Shown here: positions 53,447-64,000 of the stretch, piece by piece | Layout: every line of letters starts with the position of its first letter | Numbering within the stretch: position 1 is the stretch's first letter | Assembly: GCF_023078275.1 (NCBI RefSeq) | Contig: NC_062978.1 | Coordinates: 26,557,967-26,621,966, forward strand | DNA length: 64,000 nt | DNA from: Leguminivora glycinivorella | Taxonomy: Eukaryota > Arthropoda > Insecta > Lepidoptera > Tortricidae | Direction of reading: 5' to 3' | Made by a program: the position numbers and the translations under genes | The notes under the pieces: generated by a model | Database searches by the model: none | Told to the model about the DNA's origin: nothing | What the model saw: only the letters and a program-made list of their open reading frames with translations

Positions 53447-53745
53447 TTATCCCTATCAGAATTTAATAGGATGCCTGATGTATCTGACGGTAAACTCACG
53501 ACCCGACATCGCTTACGCTACGAGTTATTTAAGCCAATTCAATACGTGTTATACAAAGGAACACTGGAATGCGGCTAAGAGGATTCTGCAGTACCTGAAG
53601 GGTACTATTAACTATGCGTTGGTTTACAGGAGGACTGGAGAACCTTTAAAAGGCTTTAGCGACGCGGACTGGGCCAACTGTGTGATGGACAGAAGGTCGT
53701 ATACTGGTTACGCCTTCAAGTTGAGTGCAGAGGCGGCTCGCGGCT
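53447..53745 (+). pseudogene. Second copia-type fragment (RT end/RNase H)
   Basis: The frame reads PYQNLIGCLMYLTVNSRPDI, then LSQFNTCYTKEHWNAAKRIL and GFSDADWANCVMDRRSYTGY, the same motifs as in 51171-52159 but clearly diverged. It begins directly at the right end of the hAT-like element and decays after about 95 residues. Dead fragment of a different copia family member. Confidence 0.85.
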
Positions 53746-54234
53746 GTAATTTGTGGGTGTTCACCCAAATAATCATCGTAAGGCCCAAGGTCCTACGTGT
53801 ATGTACCTAGCCTACATAACATAATCAACACTATTAACTGTGTATTTGTAATTCCTATTACAACGGCATAAAGTCTAGTGTTCCTGTTTGTACTTATTCA
53901 ATGTGATTAAATTTAAATCATATTAAATTAGCTCAGAGATGCATTTTTTTTCTTTCCTTCAATTTTCCAACAAATGCCTGAACTATAAGTTTAAATTTCA
54001 GTGAAAAATATTCTTTATTTAGTTTATATAGCTACCCAGCTTCAGGGTTAATAACAGTAAAACATAAAAATGAATAGACGAAAACTGCAGTTCATTCAGT
54101 AAATGAATGCGGGATTGTGAATGTTTTTTTTTATTTTTATCGAAAGATGCGATAAGTCACTGACGGTCACTATCGCTCCATGCAGACTCACCACCTCCGC
54201 CGTCCGCGCCCGCTCCAAATAAAAGACATGGAAA
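53746..54234. other. No gene recognised
   Basis: AT-rich spacer. Confidence 0.3.
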
Positions 54235-54287
54235 TGTGGATGTGAAAAAGTGACAAACTGTTTTTTGTCACTTTTTTCACATCCACA
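54235..54287. repeat. Near-perfect 23-bp-arm hairpin
   Basis: TGTGGATGTGAAAAAGTGAC continues AAA on the left and pairs with TTTGTCACTTTTTTCACATC CACA on the right, with one bulged T and a ~4-6 base loop. Confidence 0.8.
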
Positions 54288-54579
54288 TAACCACGGTGTT
54301 TTTTCATATTGTTCCGTTTTAAAAACACGTGTAAAATTTTGGTTTTTGAAAAACATAGGTATTTGCGTAAGTTTAAGGTCGGGCCGCGGTGGTCCTTTAG
54401 CTTTTAATTCTAATCGCTTTGCAAAAGTTTTTCACACTCTTTTATAAATGTCACATTGTATCCATCCATTCTCACACACTTGAAATAGAAACAATTTAAA
54501 CGGTTTCAAAATAAGGCAAAATTGTATTCCCGCGCGTGCCTTAAAATAAAACTTATCTATTGTTTACTAACAATTAACA

Positions 54580-54645
54580 AAATAGCGCGCGAAATACGCG
54601 GGTCGCGGATGACCGCGACGCATTTCGCGCCTGCGCGATGCAACC
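54580..54645. repeat. GC-rich hairpin in AT-rich surroundings
   Basis: GCGCGAAATACGCGGGTCGCGG pairs with CCGCGAC-GCATTTCGCGC around ATGA (left part 54585-54606). Confidence 0.65.
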
Positions 54646-55476
54646 GAGACGGTAATCAAGGACAAACCCACAGACCTATATCGAGATAGAAGGAAAAAGC
54701 TTGGCGGTTGACAGGGAGACCGATCGTGTAACATTTCGCATTTATTGGTGTTCTTATTATGATTGGATTATCCTAGTTAATTATTAATGTAGTTTAGAAT
54801 ATTTATAATATAAGTTAGTTTAAGATTTTTGCATGAATGTATTTGTAATTTAATTTGTGTTGCATACTTTTTAATCTGTTGAATAAATAGATAAATACTT
54901 GATACCACAAATGTGAATTGACTCGAGTTTGAATTCATGGCTTATTTTTACATCGCTCGTACTCTAAGAACAAATCAATTTATTTTCATTACAATCATTA
55001 CATACACATTATTCTAGCATTTATTTCATGTTTATAGGTCGTTTGTTTTGAACGCACGCCAAATCGAGCTCGTCAAATTAAAACCGCAATGGAAAACTAA
55101 TTTTGACATCCAATCGTCGAGCAGACTGCCGTTCACGGTACTAAATATGATACTTTTTCTTTCTATCTTGATATAGCTCTGTGGTCAAACGTCCCTAGGA
55201 GCGGCGCTCCAGATTTACCTAATATTTCATACATAATCTTCTGTCTCACGCGCGGAGCTATGACTAAACTTCTCTTTCGCTCTTACTGAATTTCGTATTA
55301 GAGAATGTACTGAATATTTCTCCATAGGAGCGCAATTCAAAGCGCTCCGTTGAGCGCGGTGCGTATGAAATTGTATAGGAAGGGAATTGGCGGATTAAAA
55401 TAGACTGTATAATGAACTTTTAAGAAATATAAGTAATTGTTTGATTGGACTTTTTTGCGATAGTTTTTATATAGTA
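54646..55476. other. No gene recognised
   Basis: Rest of the 2.8-kb insertion in the right arm. A TGTAACA...TACCACA stretch (54728-54908) with an AATAAA could be a solo LTR but lacks a TSD. Confidence 0.35.
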
Positions 55477-55751
55477 CAAAAGCGGACAACCCGTCGCCGG
55501 CGGACGTGTCGCAGTCGTTAGCATGGAACGTAATACACCGTGTCTTTATTGAATTCCGTTAACTTCGGCATATAGTTAGGTCCATTATAAGAAACAGAAT
55601 GGCATAGTTAGTTTTCTTAAATTTTTATTTTTTTCTAAAAAAACCTGCAATAGATGTTACTTCAATTTCTGATTGAGAAACGGGCTAAGTAAGTGTCAAA
55701 ACTATGACATGTCAATCGCACATCGAACACACAAAGCCCGTTTCATAACAA

Positions 55752-56760
55752 CAATTGGACGGTGTTATGGAATAGCGAACTAAGCGCCAAAATCCGAAAA
55801 AAAAGTTATGAATGCAGTTCGGATATAAATGTGATAATCTATAGTATTGACTATTTCTTTGTTGAAAAATCATGCTTACAGCCTTATTTTAAGGGGTAGA
55901 ATCAAGCGACACGTTAAAATTTGTATGGTCCTGTGTACTAAGTCGTTACGTAAAAACGAATTGAACGCCAAATTTACTTTTACAAATTATAATAAGCGTA
56001 TATTCTAAATCTAAAAATCGAGTTAAACGCCATAAAAATGTTATTAATTCGTTTTGGTTTAAAGTTTTGATGATTTATAAACGCAATATCGATTTAACCG
56101 CCCTAATAGTGTCGTTTAATTCGTTGTTACATATTTGAAATTGCAGGATATTTCGCTTAATGAGAACTAAGTATCAAGAGGTTTTGTTATATCATAATAT
56201 CTTATGTGTGTAATCCTGGCTAGTACTAATGAATTATTATTAGTTACAATGCCAATTTTGCCATATATGCTGATTTTTTTGACATTTATTAAAAAAAGTT
56301 GATTGGAGAACAAAACTAAATTGTTAGACGGATTAGTCCTAATCATTGTGGAGGAAAACATTGTTGTTGATTTATTTACAATAGCACTATTTACTCAAAT
56401 ATATGAAATTTTATTTTATTCCAGTATTTACTTTACCTCTAACAATTTGCATTAAAGAATCAAGCGACAAAATATGTCTCATAGTACGCTACGACGAAAT
56501 AAATTAACCTCATCCCAGTATTAGTTCAATAAAGAATTAAGCGGAAAAACGTTAATAACTTCGAAACTTGAATAGGTATGGTGTTATTTTTTTTATCTAT
56601 TTAAATTATGAACACTTTTATAGGTTCAATGTCAAAATTAACTTTTTTACTTTATAAATGAACTTACAACAACTGATTCAAATTTCAAATCTTTCTAGCT
56701 CATTTTCTCGATTTCAACTAACTGTCGCTTGATCGCTTATTCCATAACACTGTCCAATTG
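55752..56760. mobile_element. Non-coding TIR element with dispersed AATTAARCGMCA words (with TSD CAATTG)
   Basis: The ends are GACGGTGTTATGGAATA and its inverse with one change. CAATTG flanks both sides; the left arm of the inverted repeat keeps the empty site with one CAATTG near 38395. Words of the type AATYAARCGMCA recur in both orientations near 55772, 55911, 55956, 56019, 56088, 56109, 56151, 56454, 56533 and 56722. No transposase frame. Confidence 0.82.
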
Positions 56761-56825
56761 ATTTAACATCTATCACAGGTGTATGGTGTTTTTCAGAAAA
56801 AAATACGAATCAAAAAAACCAAATA

Positions 56826-57030
56826 CCTAGTAAGTAAGTAAGTAAGTAAGTAAACACTTTATTGTACAGAAAAATAATACAGCACATAATATTTAAAATA
56901 AAAAGTTTCAGTACAAAGGCGAACTTATCCCTTTAAGGGATCTCTTCCAGTTAACCTTTGAGCATTTGAGGGAGAGTTTAAGACGGTAGACATCCACATA
57001 ATACAAAAACTACAAAATAATAACAATAAC
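56826..57030 (-). mobile_element. 5'-truncated LINE-type insertion with (CTTA)n tail
   Basis: On the minus strand it ends ACAATAAAGTGTTTA followed by five CTTA units. AATA is duplicated at both sides. The left arm of the inverted repeat lacks it. Confidence 0.7.
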
Positions 57031-57970
57031 AATAGGACAGTTAGTCCTATTTTGTTTCCTATAATGGACCTAACTATGTGCCGAAGTTAACAGAATTCAA
57101 TAAAAACTCGCTAGTCGTTTTCATGTACAGTGAGCGGCCAAAGTGCATGGCGAATTTATCAATGAATTCACTCATAATTTCTCCATGCAACTTCGCAGCT
57201 CACTGTACACAGTCATGGAAATGCTGCATTGTGGAATAGGAGCGTTCATCTACAAGTGTGTGCGTTCAAGAACTTGCCACATACGTATTCAATTAAAATC
57301 GCCGGCATGTCCATAATAATGAAACAAAATTATGATAAGTAAAATTATGAGAAATGATCATTCGGAGCACAAATCGGTATAAACAATAATTTTATAACAA
57401 ATAATTTTATATGAGCCAATATGGACCCTCCTATCTACTTCCTTACTGTATCTGTGGTCCGACCGATACATGTCATGTCCACTGTCTCTGTGCGGCTATT
57501 ACCTAACGGCTCAGCCACGACATCGGTCTAAGCGCGACAGCGGCGAGCGGCGGCCATACATTGAAGCGAGACACAGAGATGGGACTTTTCATTCGCACGT
57601 ATGGTCCCGCTCACCGCTGTCGCGCCTAGACCAAGCTCGTGGCTGGGCCGTAAGAGTGAGGACGCCTGGACTGCGGAATGCCTACCGAGGCTATTAAAAC
57701 AAGCTAAAATTACGACATAATTAATGGAAGATGTTTTTTTAATTGGAATATGTACGTTATAGACCGAAGTTATTTTTTATCAATTTGTCAGAAATTTGTA
57801 TAGTAAAATTTAGGATTACTTTGTTCTTACACGCTTTTTCTTGAAGATACATTCAACGGTTTTGTCAGAAATCGATAAAAACCGCATTTTCGGCTCTTTA
57901 TGGGGGGCAGTGGGGGAGGGTTGATGAAAAATAACTTCGGCCTACAATGTACATGTCCCAATTTAAAAAG

Positions 57971-58357
57971 TAACCTAACCTAACCCACTTTTCTAGTATT
58001 ACTTCGGTTTTGTGAGGTTTACAGTTCTAACCAAATCTACTTTGTAGTAGCATTCCAAAAAGCAGGGACTGAGTAAATAAATATTGTAAAGATTTTCTAT
58101 GAAACATTAAGATGATTTGATTCGCTATTATGTGTTTCGTTTGACCCATATTATAAATTACTATTATAAAATGTTATTTTGTAAGTCAAATATTTGGTTA
58201 TGAGAATAATTTGTCAAAAATGTTTTTGTAAAGTGAAGTCTTGCCAAAATATAATTTTGCCAGTAGTTGGTTGTCAAGTGTCAATTTGCTAAACAAGTTT
58301 TGGTCAAACGATAGGACACCACACTTAATCTAGATAATCAATGTGAAATTTTATATC
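57971..58357. other. No gene; starts with a TAACCTAACCTAACCC run
   Basis: The short CCTAA repeat (inverse of TTAGG, the lepidopteran telomere unit) sits exactly at the outer end of the right arm. The rest is AT-rich without features. Confidence 0.4.
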
Positions 58358-58523
58358 CAGTGTGCGTAGCCGAATGCACAAACGCTCACGAAACGCTTAC
58401 GATAATATCTCTTTCGTAGCTATCTATCTCTATCGCTCTTGCGTATTGGCGCGAAAGAGCCAGACTACCTTTCTGCGGCGTTTCGTTTCGCGTCACAGAA
58501 ATGCCATTCGGCTACGGGGCCTG
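58358..58523. mobile_element. MITE with GTAGCCGAATG core, uninterrupted
   Basis: Ends CAGTGTGCGTAGCCGAATGC and CATTCGGCTACGGGGCCTG. This is the intact relative of 12482-12977 and shows the empty site of the nested MITE there. Confidence 0.75.
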
Positions 58524-58524
58524 T

Positions 58525-58609
58525 AGTACAGATGGTGTTTTTTTACGCACTCGTGCGAAAAGAGTGTTTCATTTCTTGTCAGGATGAAACTTTGGAGGGC
58601 CATCTGTAC
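58525..58609. mobile_element. Short MITE with GTACAGATGG ends
   Basis: GTACAGATGG and CCATCTGTAC are inverted; GTGCGAAAAGAGTGTTTCAT is in the middle. It abuts the preceding MITE. Confidence 0.55.
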
Positions 58610-59736
58610 TGAAAAACGTCGTACGATACACGTGCAAAAAAAAATAACTATTTTTTTTACGCACTTGTGTCGTAATGTACTAATACAGTATTTTCACATC
58701 GCTCTTTATACGATGTCCTAAAACGCGATTCGCATCGGTGTGACAGCGGCCGATCACATTAACGGCGCCGACGTGAGCTGCCTCTGGATAGTGTTAAATG
58801 TTTTCCGATAACTATGGGATTCGATTTGAGCCGTTATACGCAGAATATACCATTTACCGTACCTATTGCTAGTTTTGCCAACGTAAATATTTATACTTCT
58901 TTCTCTATCTAATTAAGAAGGCCAGTTTGACATATTATATTATTTACTATTGTCCCGGATCTGTAATTTCACATTTTTGACAAATTTGTTTTGAAGTATG
59001 TTGTGATGTGGCTAAGGCGTATCGTTTGCCAAATCTAACGATTAATTTCAAATTGGTTGAATCTATTAGGCCCTATGTACGAGGAGGCGCTTAAACAAAT
59101 ATACGATTACTGTCAACTTACTGAAATGTCATTTGAATCGAAATGACACTCTGCCACAGCACTAGTTTAAAAAAATTAATGATAAATGACATAATAAGTA
59201 AATCCTGCGTGATAAATTAATATCGTAAAATACTCACTAACGAAGATCCGCAAAAATGTAACATGTGTTAGATTATGTTTAAAGTAAGCGAAATATTGTT
59301 TTTAAGTACTTGACTTTATTTAAAATGTCATTAGGTTGCGCGAGTTTACGTTTTGTGGACCCTGTTATGTGTCAAAAAGAGGTTCTTACAGCTCTGGGAC
59401 AATAGTAATAGTAGTGGCACAGTATAATAAAGAGTACTATCGTATAGTATGGCCACTCCCGCTCCCCGCTGAAAGTGCTGCCCACCCCCTCTCGATTACC
59501 TCACAGTTACCGCCTGTCAAAAACGCGAACAGTCGACCTGTCATATCTCACTCACACAAGCATGGTACGCGTTCATCTACACGAGCTTGGAATGTGTGTT
59601 AGGAACGCGCCTCTTTCATATATTTGATCGCCAGTGTCCGAGGTGTGGTAGTGGGTAGTAGTGTATATGAATCTGTTGTACACAATAAAGTGATTACTAC
59701 TACTACTAGTACCTACTGCGTAACATAATTTATCTA
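58610..59736. other. No gene recognised
   Basis: Includes a run of TACTACTACTAC at 59695-59706 after CACAATAAAGTGATTACTAC, which may be the tail of a retroposon covering about 59440-59706. An 88-codon frame at 59336-59602 has no known domain. Confidence 0.4.
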
Positions 59737-60036
59737 AGGTATGCACAGCGGGGCAAATCTCGACTGGGGGACAAATGTAACTGGTCCATTTTTTCCATGT
59801 TTTACAATGTTTGCATTATTAATTAGAGTGTCCAACTGTCCACCAACTATATATGGTAGGCGTGTTCAGTGGATATTTACATGTAGAACTCAACACCATA
59901 TAGTGTAATAATGGAAAAAATAGATTAGTTACAATTAGAGTTTTGAATGATTCACGGTTATTTCCATTAGACTTATATTGACAATTACAGTATTAGTTAC
60001 TATTAACCCCCAGTCGAAATTTGGCCCGCTGTACCT
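59737..60036. mobile_element. TIR element with TA flanks (300 bp)
   Basis: Inverted ends AGGTATGCACAGCGGGGCAA and GGCCCGCTGTACCT (3-bp indel), then inverted CGACTGGGGG; TA at 59735-59736 and 60037-60038. Confidence 0.75.
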
Positions 60037-60059
60037 TAAATCTATTCGAGATGCATAGA

Positions 60060-60232
60060 AGCAGAATGCATAAACGGGAGAGGGAAACCAAAGAAAACTT
60101 GGATGGACTGTGTGAGAGATGATATGAAACGACAGCACGTCAATGATGAGATGGCGGGCGATAGAGAGGTATAGAAGAGAAAGTCATGCAGCACCGGCCC
60201 CAAATAAATGGGATATGGGCAAGCGAATGATT
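60060..60232 (+). pseudogene. Non-LTR retrotransposon ORF2 C-terminal remnant
   Basis: The plus frame reads GRGKPKKTWMDCVRDDMKRQ, then HVNDEMAGDREV and stops. The GRPKKTWxDCVxxDM signature is typical of the C-terminal end of LINE ORF2 proteins of insects. Two stops and 5' truncation mark it as dead. Confidence 0.65.
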
Positions 60233-60382
60233 TATTTATCTATTATTTATTGTTTATTTATTTATTTAATCAAAAAATTAACACAGCATTACAGTTTACA
60301 CTGAGTCACTGTGAAACTACAAAATACATAACCACAAAAGTAAAATTTTGAGAAAACCCCCGACCGCGACAAAGTAGACCGA
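60233..60382. other. AT-rich (TTTA)n-like stretch
   Basis: TTTATTTATCTATTATTTAT run, probably the tail of the remnant at 60060. Confidence 0.4.
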
Positions 60383-60590
60383 TTTTCATGAAACATGGCT
60401 AAGAACGCTCCCGACTTACTCAGCTTTCAGACAGAAAAACTAAATCCAAATCGGTTCATCCGTTCGGGAGCTACAATGCCACAGACAGACACACACATAG
60501 ACAGACAGACAAACAGACAGACAGACACACACACAGACAGACACGTCAAACTTATAACACCCCGTCGTTTTTGCGTCGGGGGTTAAAAAC
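60383..60590 (+). repeat. LINE-type 3' end with (ACAG)n microsatellite
   Basis: TCCGTTCGGGAGCTACAATG precedes an ACAGACAGACACACAC stretch (60481-60544), followed by CACCCCGTCGTTTTTGCGTC and GGGGGTTAAA, a common moth repeat end. Confidence 0.6.
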
Positions 60591-61194
60591 AAGACACAAA
60601 CGATAAATACAAATTTAACATTAGATTTGGGCGATGACGTAACAGCGTGGCTCCGTTGCGTCGTCTGACTCGGTGTAGGATTCGGTGGGTGATAGATAAT
60701 GACTATAGAAGCCAAAATACATAGTAAAAAGTAAATGTCACACAATTATTAATATGTAAATGACAAATCAGCTATCTTCTGATTTTCAGCTTATGCTATC
60801 TGTAAAATTCATCATATAAAAATAAACTGATTATATTTTTTGAAAGCTATGTAATTTCGGATTACCAGCCTTTCAAAGCCGTCACTGTAATATATTATAA
60901 CATATATATTATGTATATAATAGCACCTGATATAAGGAAGACTTAATATAAATGGATTATTAGTTATTACACAAAATACTTAATTTTCATGAACAAAATA
61001 ATTTCACCGTGAAATCTGTGAAACCACACCGCTAAAAGACAATTTGAAACTAATTTCAAATTCCGAAGGATTCCGTCAACTATGTCTTCATACTTCAAAG
61101 TCGAGGAGGCCGATTGCATACTCATAAATTGATAAAGAATACATTTAATTTTAATAAGAACTTGTAATGTAAGCAACCCTGCTCCATTGCCCTA
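60591..61194. other. No gene recognised
   Basis: AT-rich sequence. Confidence 0.35.
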
Positions 61195-61503
61195 TTTAGG
61201 GTTCCGTAGTCAACTAGGAACCCTTATAGTTTCGCCATGTCTGACCTGCCTCTGCCTCTGCCTGACCGGCACTAGAAAGCTGAAATTTGGTACCAATATG
61301 TATATCAATCACGTCGACAAAGTGGTAAAATAAAAAGAGGAAAAAAAATATTTTGTTAGAGTACCCCCCCTACATGTAAAGTAGGGACTGTTTTTTTTTT
61401 CATTCCAATCCCAACGTGTGATATATTGTTGAATAGGTATTTAAAAATTAATAGGGGTTTACTAAAACCGTTTTTTGATAATATTAATATGTTCGGAAGG
61501 AAA
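61195..61503 (-). repeat. Family A interspersed repeat, inverted copy
   Basis: Inverse relative of 35213-35545 (TTTCGCCATGTCTG, CCAATCCCAACGTGTGATAT) but diverged from it at many positions. Confidence 0.7.
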
Positions 61504-62266
61504 AAATAAATTAATAGTTTAAAAAACACTATAAAACACGCTTTTATAAATGCACGTAAAAGCCAAAAATAAATTATGGATCGTTCAAGTTGTCTCTATT
61601 TGTGAGCTGATGTTTAAAAACTATGTGCTTTTAATTATAATATTTGATTGTAAAAGCGTGGGGCGCTGGAACAGGAAATACTTTTTGTATAACTTGCTGA
61701 TAAATCAAATTATGCTATGTTACGGGAAGGAGGTTACACAGATTGACGCGCTAACTGGAGTTGCAGCATGACTAGTAGGTTCTACATTAAACAGTCAAAT
61801 CAATTAAAAGTCAGTGTTCAAAGTAGGTACCAGTTTGTCGAACTCAGACAAAATATGCGCTAGTAGCGAGGAGAGTCGACAGTCACCGACACTTAGAACG
61901 CCGCTTTTTTCCGGTATTCAAAATACAAAAGGGGAAAGTGTCTACAGTGACAGGATGCAGAGTTCTTGTTCGTGGACGAGATATCTTTGGTTCTCTTTGG
62001 TAACCCTTAGGCGGCATATGTAAACGTTATGTTCTTATGCAACTTCATTCGCCAGGAAGTTCGGATTAGTATTTGTTTACAAGAAAGTCTTTCCTGTTCC
62101 AGCGCCCCACGCTTTTACAATCAAATATTATAATTAAAAGCACATAGTTTTTAAACATCAGCTCACAAATAGAGACAACTTGAACGATCCATAATTTATT
62201 TTTGGCTTTTACGTGCATTTATAAAAGCGTGTTTTATAGTGTTTTTTAAACTATTAATTTATTTTA
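61504..62266. mobile_element. Foldback element, inverted copy of 34447-35212
   Basis: Same arms and loop, nearly identical. It joins family A at the same base as in the left copy. Confidence 0.85.
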
Positions 62267-62630
62267 TACTTTTTAGTCATTAATAATGAAATACTTTTAA
62301 CATTTATTTATAAATTTGTTTCAAGTAGTCGGATTTTACATGCCATTTGTGGCTTAACGTGTACTTATTGCTAATTGCTACTTAATAATAACTAGCGGCT
62401 ACCTTCTTATTACGGTATTATCATAAAAATGTTTATACCTAGTAAGTTATCCGTTAAAGATAGACAATATAGACATGTGCCATCGCGGACTTTTTGAAGA
62501 CATTAGAGAGACATACTTTCGCCATACATTGTTTTGAAGCTCTCAGCTAGAGGGATTTTGTTTGACTCGATTAGAAAATATTGTCACATTTCAACTAATT
62601 CAAACAAAATTTAAGTATTTCTTTTTTTGC
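62267..62630. other. Spacer, inverted copy of 34086-34446
   Basis: No gene; near-identical to the left copy. Confidence 0.6.
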
Positions 62631-63171
62631 CGAGCCCCCTTTATTTGCTCTTAAGGGTCACAAAAAACCCATTACCCAACTTATTTTAAATACAACGTTG
62701 ATCTTTCTTTTATGCGGGGGCTTCGCCCCCGAGCCCCCTTTTCGTTACTCTTAAGGGTCACAAGAAAACCCTAACCCAACTTATTTTAAATACTACGTTG
62801 ATCTTTCTTTTATGCGGGGGCTTCGCCCCCGAGCCCTCCTTTTCGTTACTCTTAAGGGTCACAAGAAAACCCTAAATCAACTTATTCTAAATACAACTTT
62901 GATCTTTCTTTCATGCGGGGGCTTCGCCCCCGAGCTCCCCTTTGTTTGCTCTTAAAGGTCACAAGAAAACGCTAACCCAACTTATTTTAAATACAACGTT
63001 GATCTTTCTTTTATGCGGGGGCTTCGCCCCCGAGCCCCCTTTGTTTGCTCTTAAAGGTCACAAGAAAACGCTAACCCAACTTATCTTAAATACTACGTTG
63101 ATCTTTCTTTTATGCGGGGGCTTCGCCCCCGAGCCCCCTTTTCGTTACTCTTAAGGGTCACAAGAAAACCT
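62631..63171. repeat. 102-bp GC-palindrome array, inverted copy
   Basis: Five units with GGGGGCTTCGCCCCC, inverse of 33535-34085. Confidence 0.9.
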
Positions 63172-63943
63172 TTTTTTTTTTTTTGATGACCCAGGGGGAA
63201 TCCATTATGGATCCCACTGGCCCGGGAGAAGCCAGTGGGTATGTCCGACTCACACGGACTAAACCCCCTGGGGCGTTCCGCCGCTCGCTGTTTGGACGGG
63301 GTTTCGGGCACTCGGTTGTAGGCCTCCGATACCCCGTCAGCGTTGCCCTTGCGGGGCCTTCTCGAAGGCTGCTTAGGCAGCTTACTGCGCTGAAGGCCCT
63401 CGGAACACGGGAGGGCCTTCCAGCTCGGAACCTCGTTTAGGCGGGTGATGGGACTCCCGATCCATCACCCGCAGGTTCCATGGGCGCCAGAAGAGTTCCG
63501 GCGCCCGGCGGTGGACATGGTCTTTGGTTCCACCGCTAACCAAGTCGGCCGCAAAGGATAGGGAGAACGGCGCACCGTAATACCGGCACTCCTCTTCCCT
63601 TGCGGCCCCACCAATGCCGCTACAGCGGAGCGGCCCCGCCAAGGTCGCAGAGGGTAGGGAGAGTGGCGCACCGCTATACCATCACGCCTCTCCCCCTGCG
63701 ATCCCACCTCGGCCGCCGAGGACAGGGAGAACGGCTCACCGCAATACCGACACTCCTCTTCCTCGACGGTCCTCCGCCAATGCGTCACAAGCGGGCTTAT
63801 GAAGCCCACTTGGAGCATCCTCCTCGGGCCAGCTCGCCCAGCAACAAGCCGGCCCTGGTTGCCTCTTCGCTTCACCGTGGGTGACCAAGCCACGGTTACT
63901 AAGCCCCTCCACCACGACAAGGTGAGCAACCTGCGGGGGGGTC
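63172..63943 (-). mobile_element. GC-rich poly(A) retroposon, inverted copy
   Basis: Inverse of 32763-33534, with the T run at 63172-63184 and the same flanking TTTTCTTGTGACC. Only a few base changes were noticed (for example CATCGAGG versus CGTCGAGG). Open frames are by-products. Confidence 0.8.
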
Positions 63944-64000
63944 ACAAGAAAACCCTAACCCAACTTATTTTAAATACTACGTTGATCTATCTTTTATGCG
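63944..64000. repeat. 102-bp array continuing past the window edge
   Basis: Inverse of the stretch left of 32762. Confidence 0.8.

Larger units (their letters stand above)
52467..57970. repeat. Right arm of the spaced inverted repeat, enlarged by three insertions
   Basis: Inverse match to 37394-38852. Three blocks interrupt it: 52657-55476 (CAAAAG on both sides), 55758-56754 (CAATTG) and 56826-57030 (AATA). Without them the arm is about 1.47 kb, like the left one. Confidence 0.85.

Noticed and set aside
54728..54908. Solo LTR (TGTAACA...TACCACA with AATAAA)
   Set aside because: No TSD and no second copy in the window; too weak to call.
1..64000. Host protein-coding gene
   Set aside because: No exon-like conserved domain outside transposable elements was found; short exons between long introns cannot be excluded without transcripts.

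Overview
The window is eukaryotic and looks lepidopteran (moth or butterfly), probably noctuid-like. The DNA is AT-rich, tRNA-headed SINEs resembling the noctuid HaSE type are present, and Ty3/gypsy, BEL/Pao, Ty1/copia and Jockey/CR1-type elements occur beside many small TIR elements. I could not support any host protein-coding gene, real tRNA, rRNA or CRISPR array. This is a nested transposon graveyard in which several layers can be dated by target-site duplications (TSDs).

Layout. 1-1212: 5' end of a minus-strand BEL/Pao element (gag, primer site, probable LTR). 1457-6475: SINEs, a 119-bp duplication, TA-flanked TIR elements and a LINE fragment. 6725-11600: a near full-length minus-strand non-LTR retrotransposon with ORF1 (PHD finger, coiled coil, FP25K-like C-terminus) and ORF2 (endonuclease/RT, one frameshift). 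12119-17900: MITEs, including a MITE inside a MITE with an empty-site paralogue, and a 2.5-kb foldback element. 18081-29135: a minus-strand mdg1/412-like Ty3/gypsy element (275/259-bp LTRs, TSD GCTT, tRNA-Arg-type primer site). Its gag is split by a very young non-autonomous LTR element (22466-27175, 1423-bp LTRs, TSD ATAC). Two unexplained short ORFs precede gag.

30783-35545: a common repeat interrupted by a 4.2-kb composite of a 120-bp tandem array, a 102-bp GC-rich array, a GC-rich poly(A) retroposon and a foldback. An inverted copy of much of it lies at 61195-64000. 35805-38852: MITEs, a foldback and the left arm of a widely spaced inverted repeat. 40165-40705: a 91-bp tandem array. 42935-52389: a copia-like element (171-bp LTRs, TSD ATTAT, copia-type half-tRNA primer site) that has lost most of gag and protease. 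Its RT is split by a 5.7-kb long-TIR DNA element (TSD ACCTT), which itself holds LINE debris and a deleted BEL/Pao element (TSD ATGT). 52467-57970: the right arm of the inverted repeat, enlarged by three insertions. 58358-60590: MITEs and LINE tails.

No gene set works together as a pathway. The recurring theme worth pursuing is non-coding TIR or foldback elements, each carrying its own short word scattered many times in both orientations.
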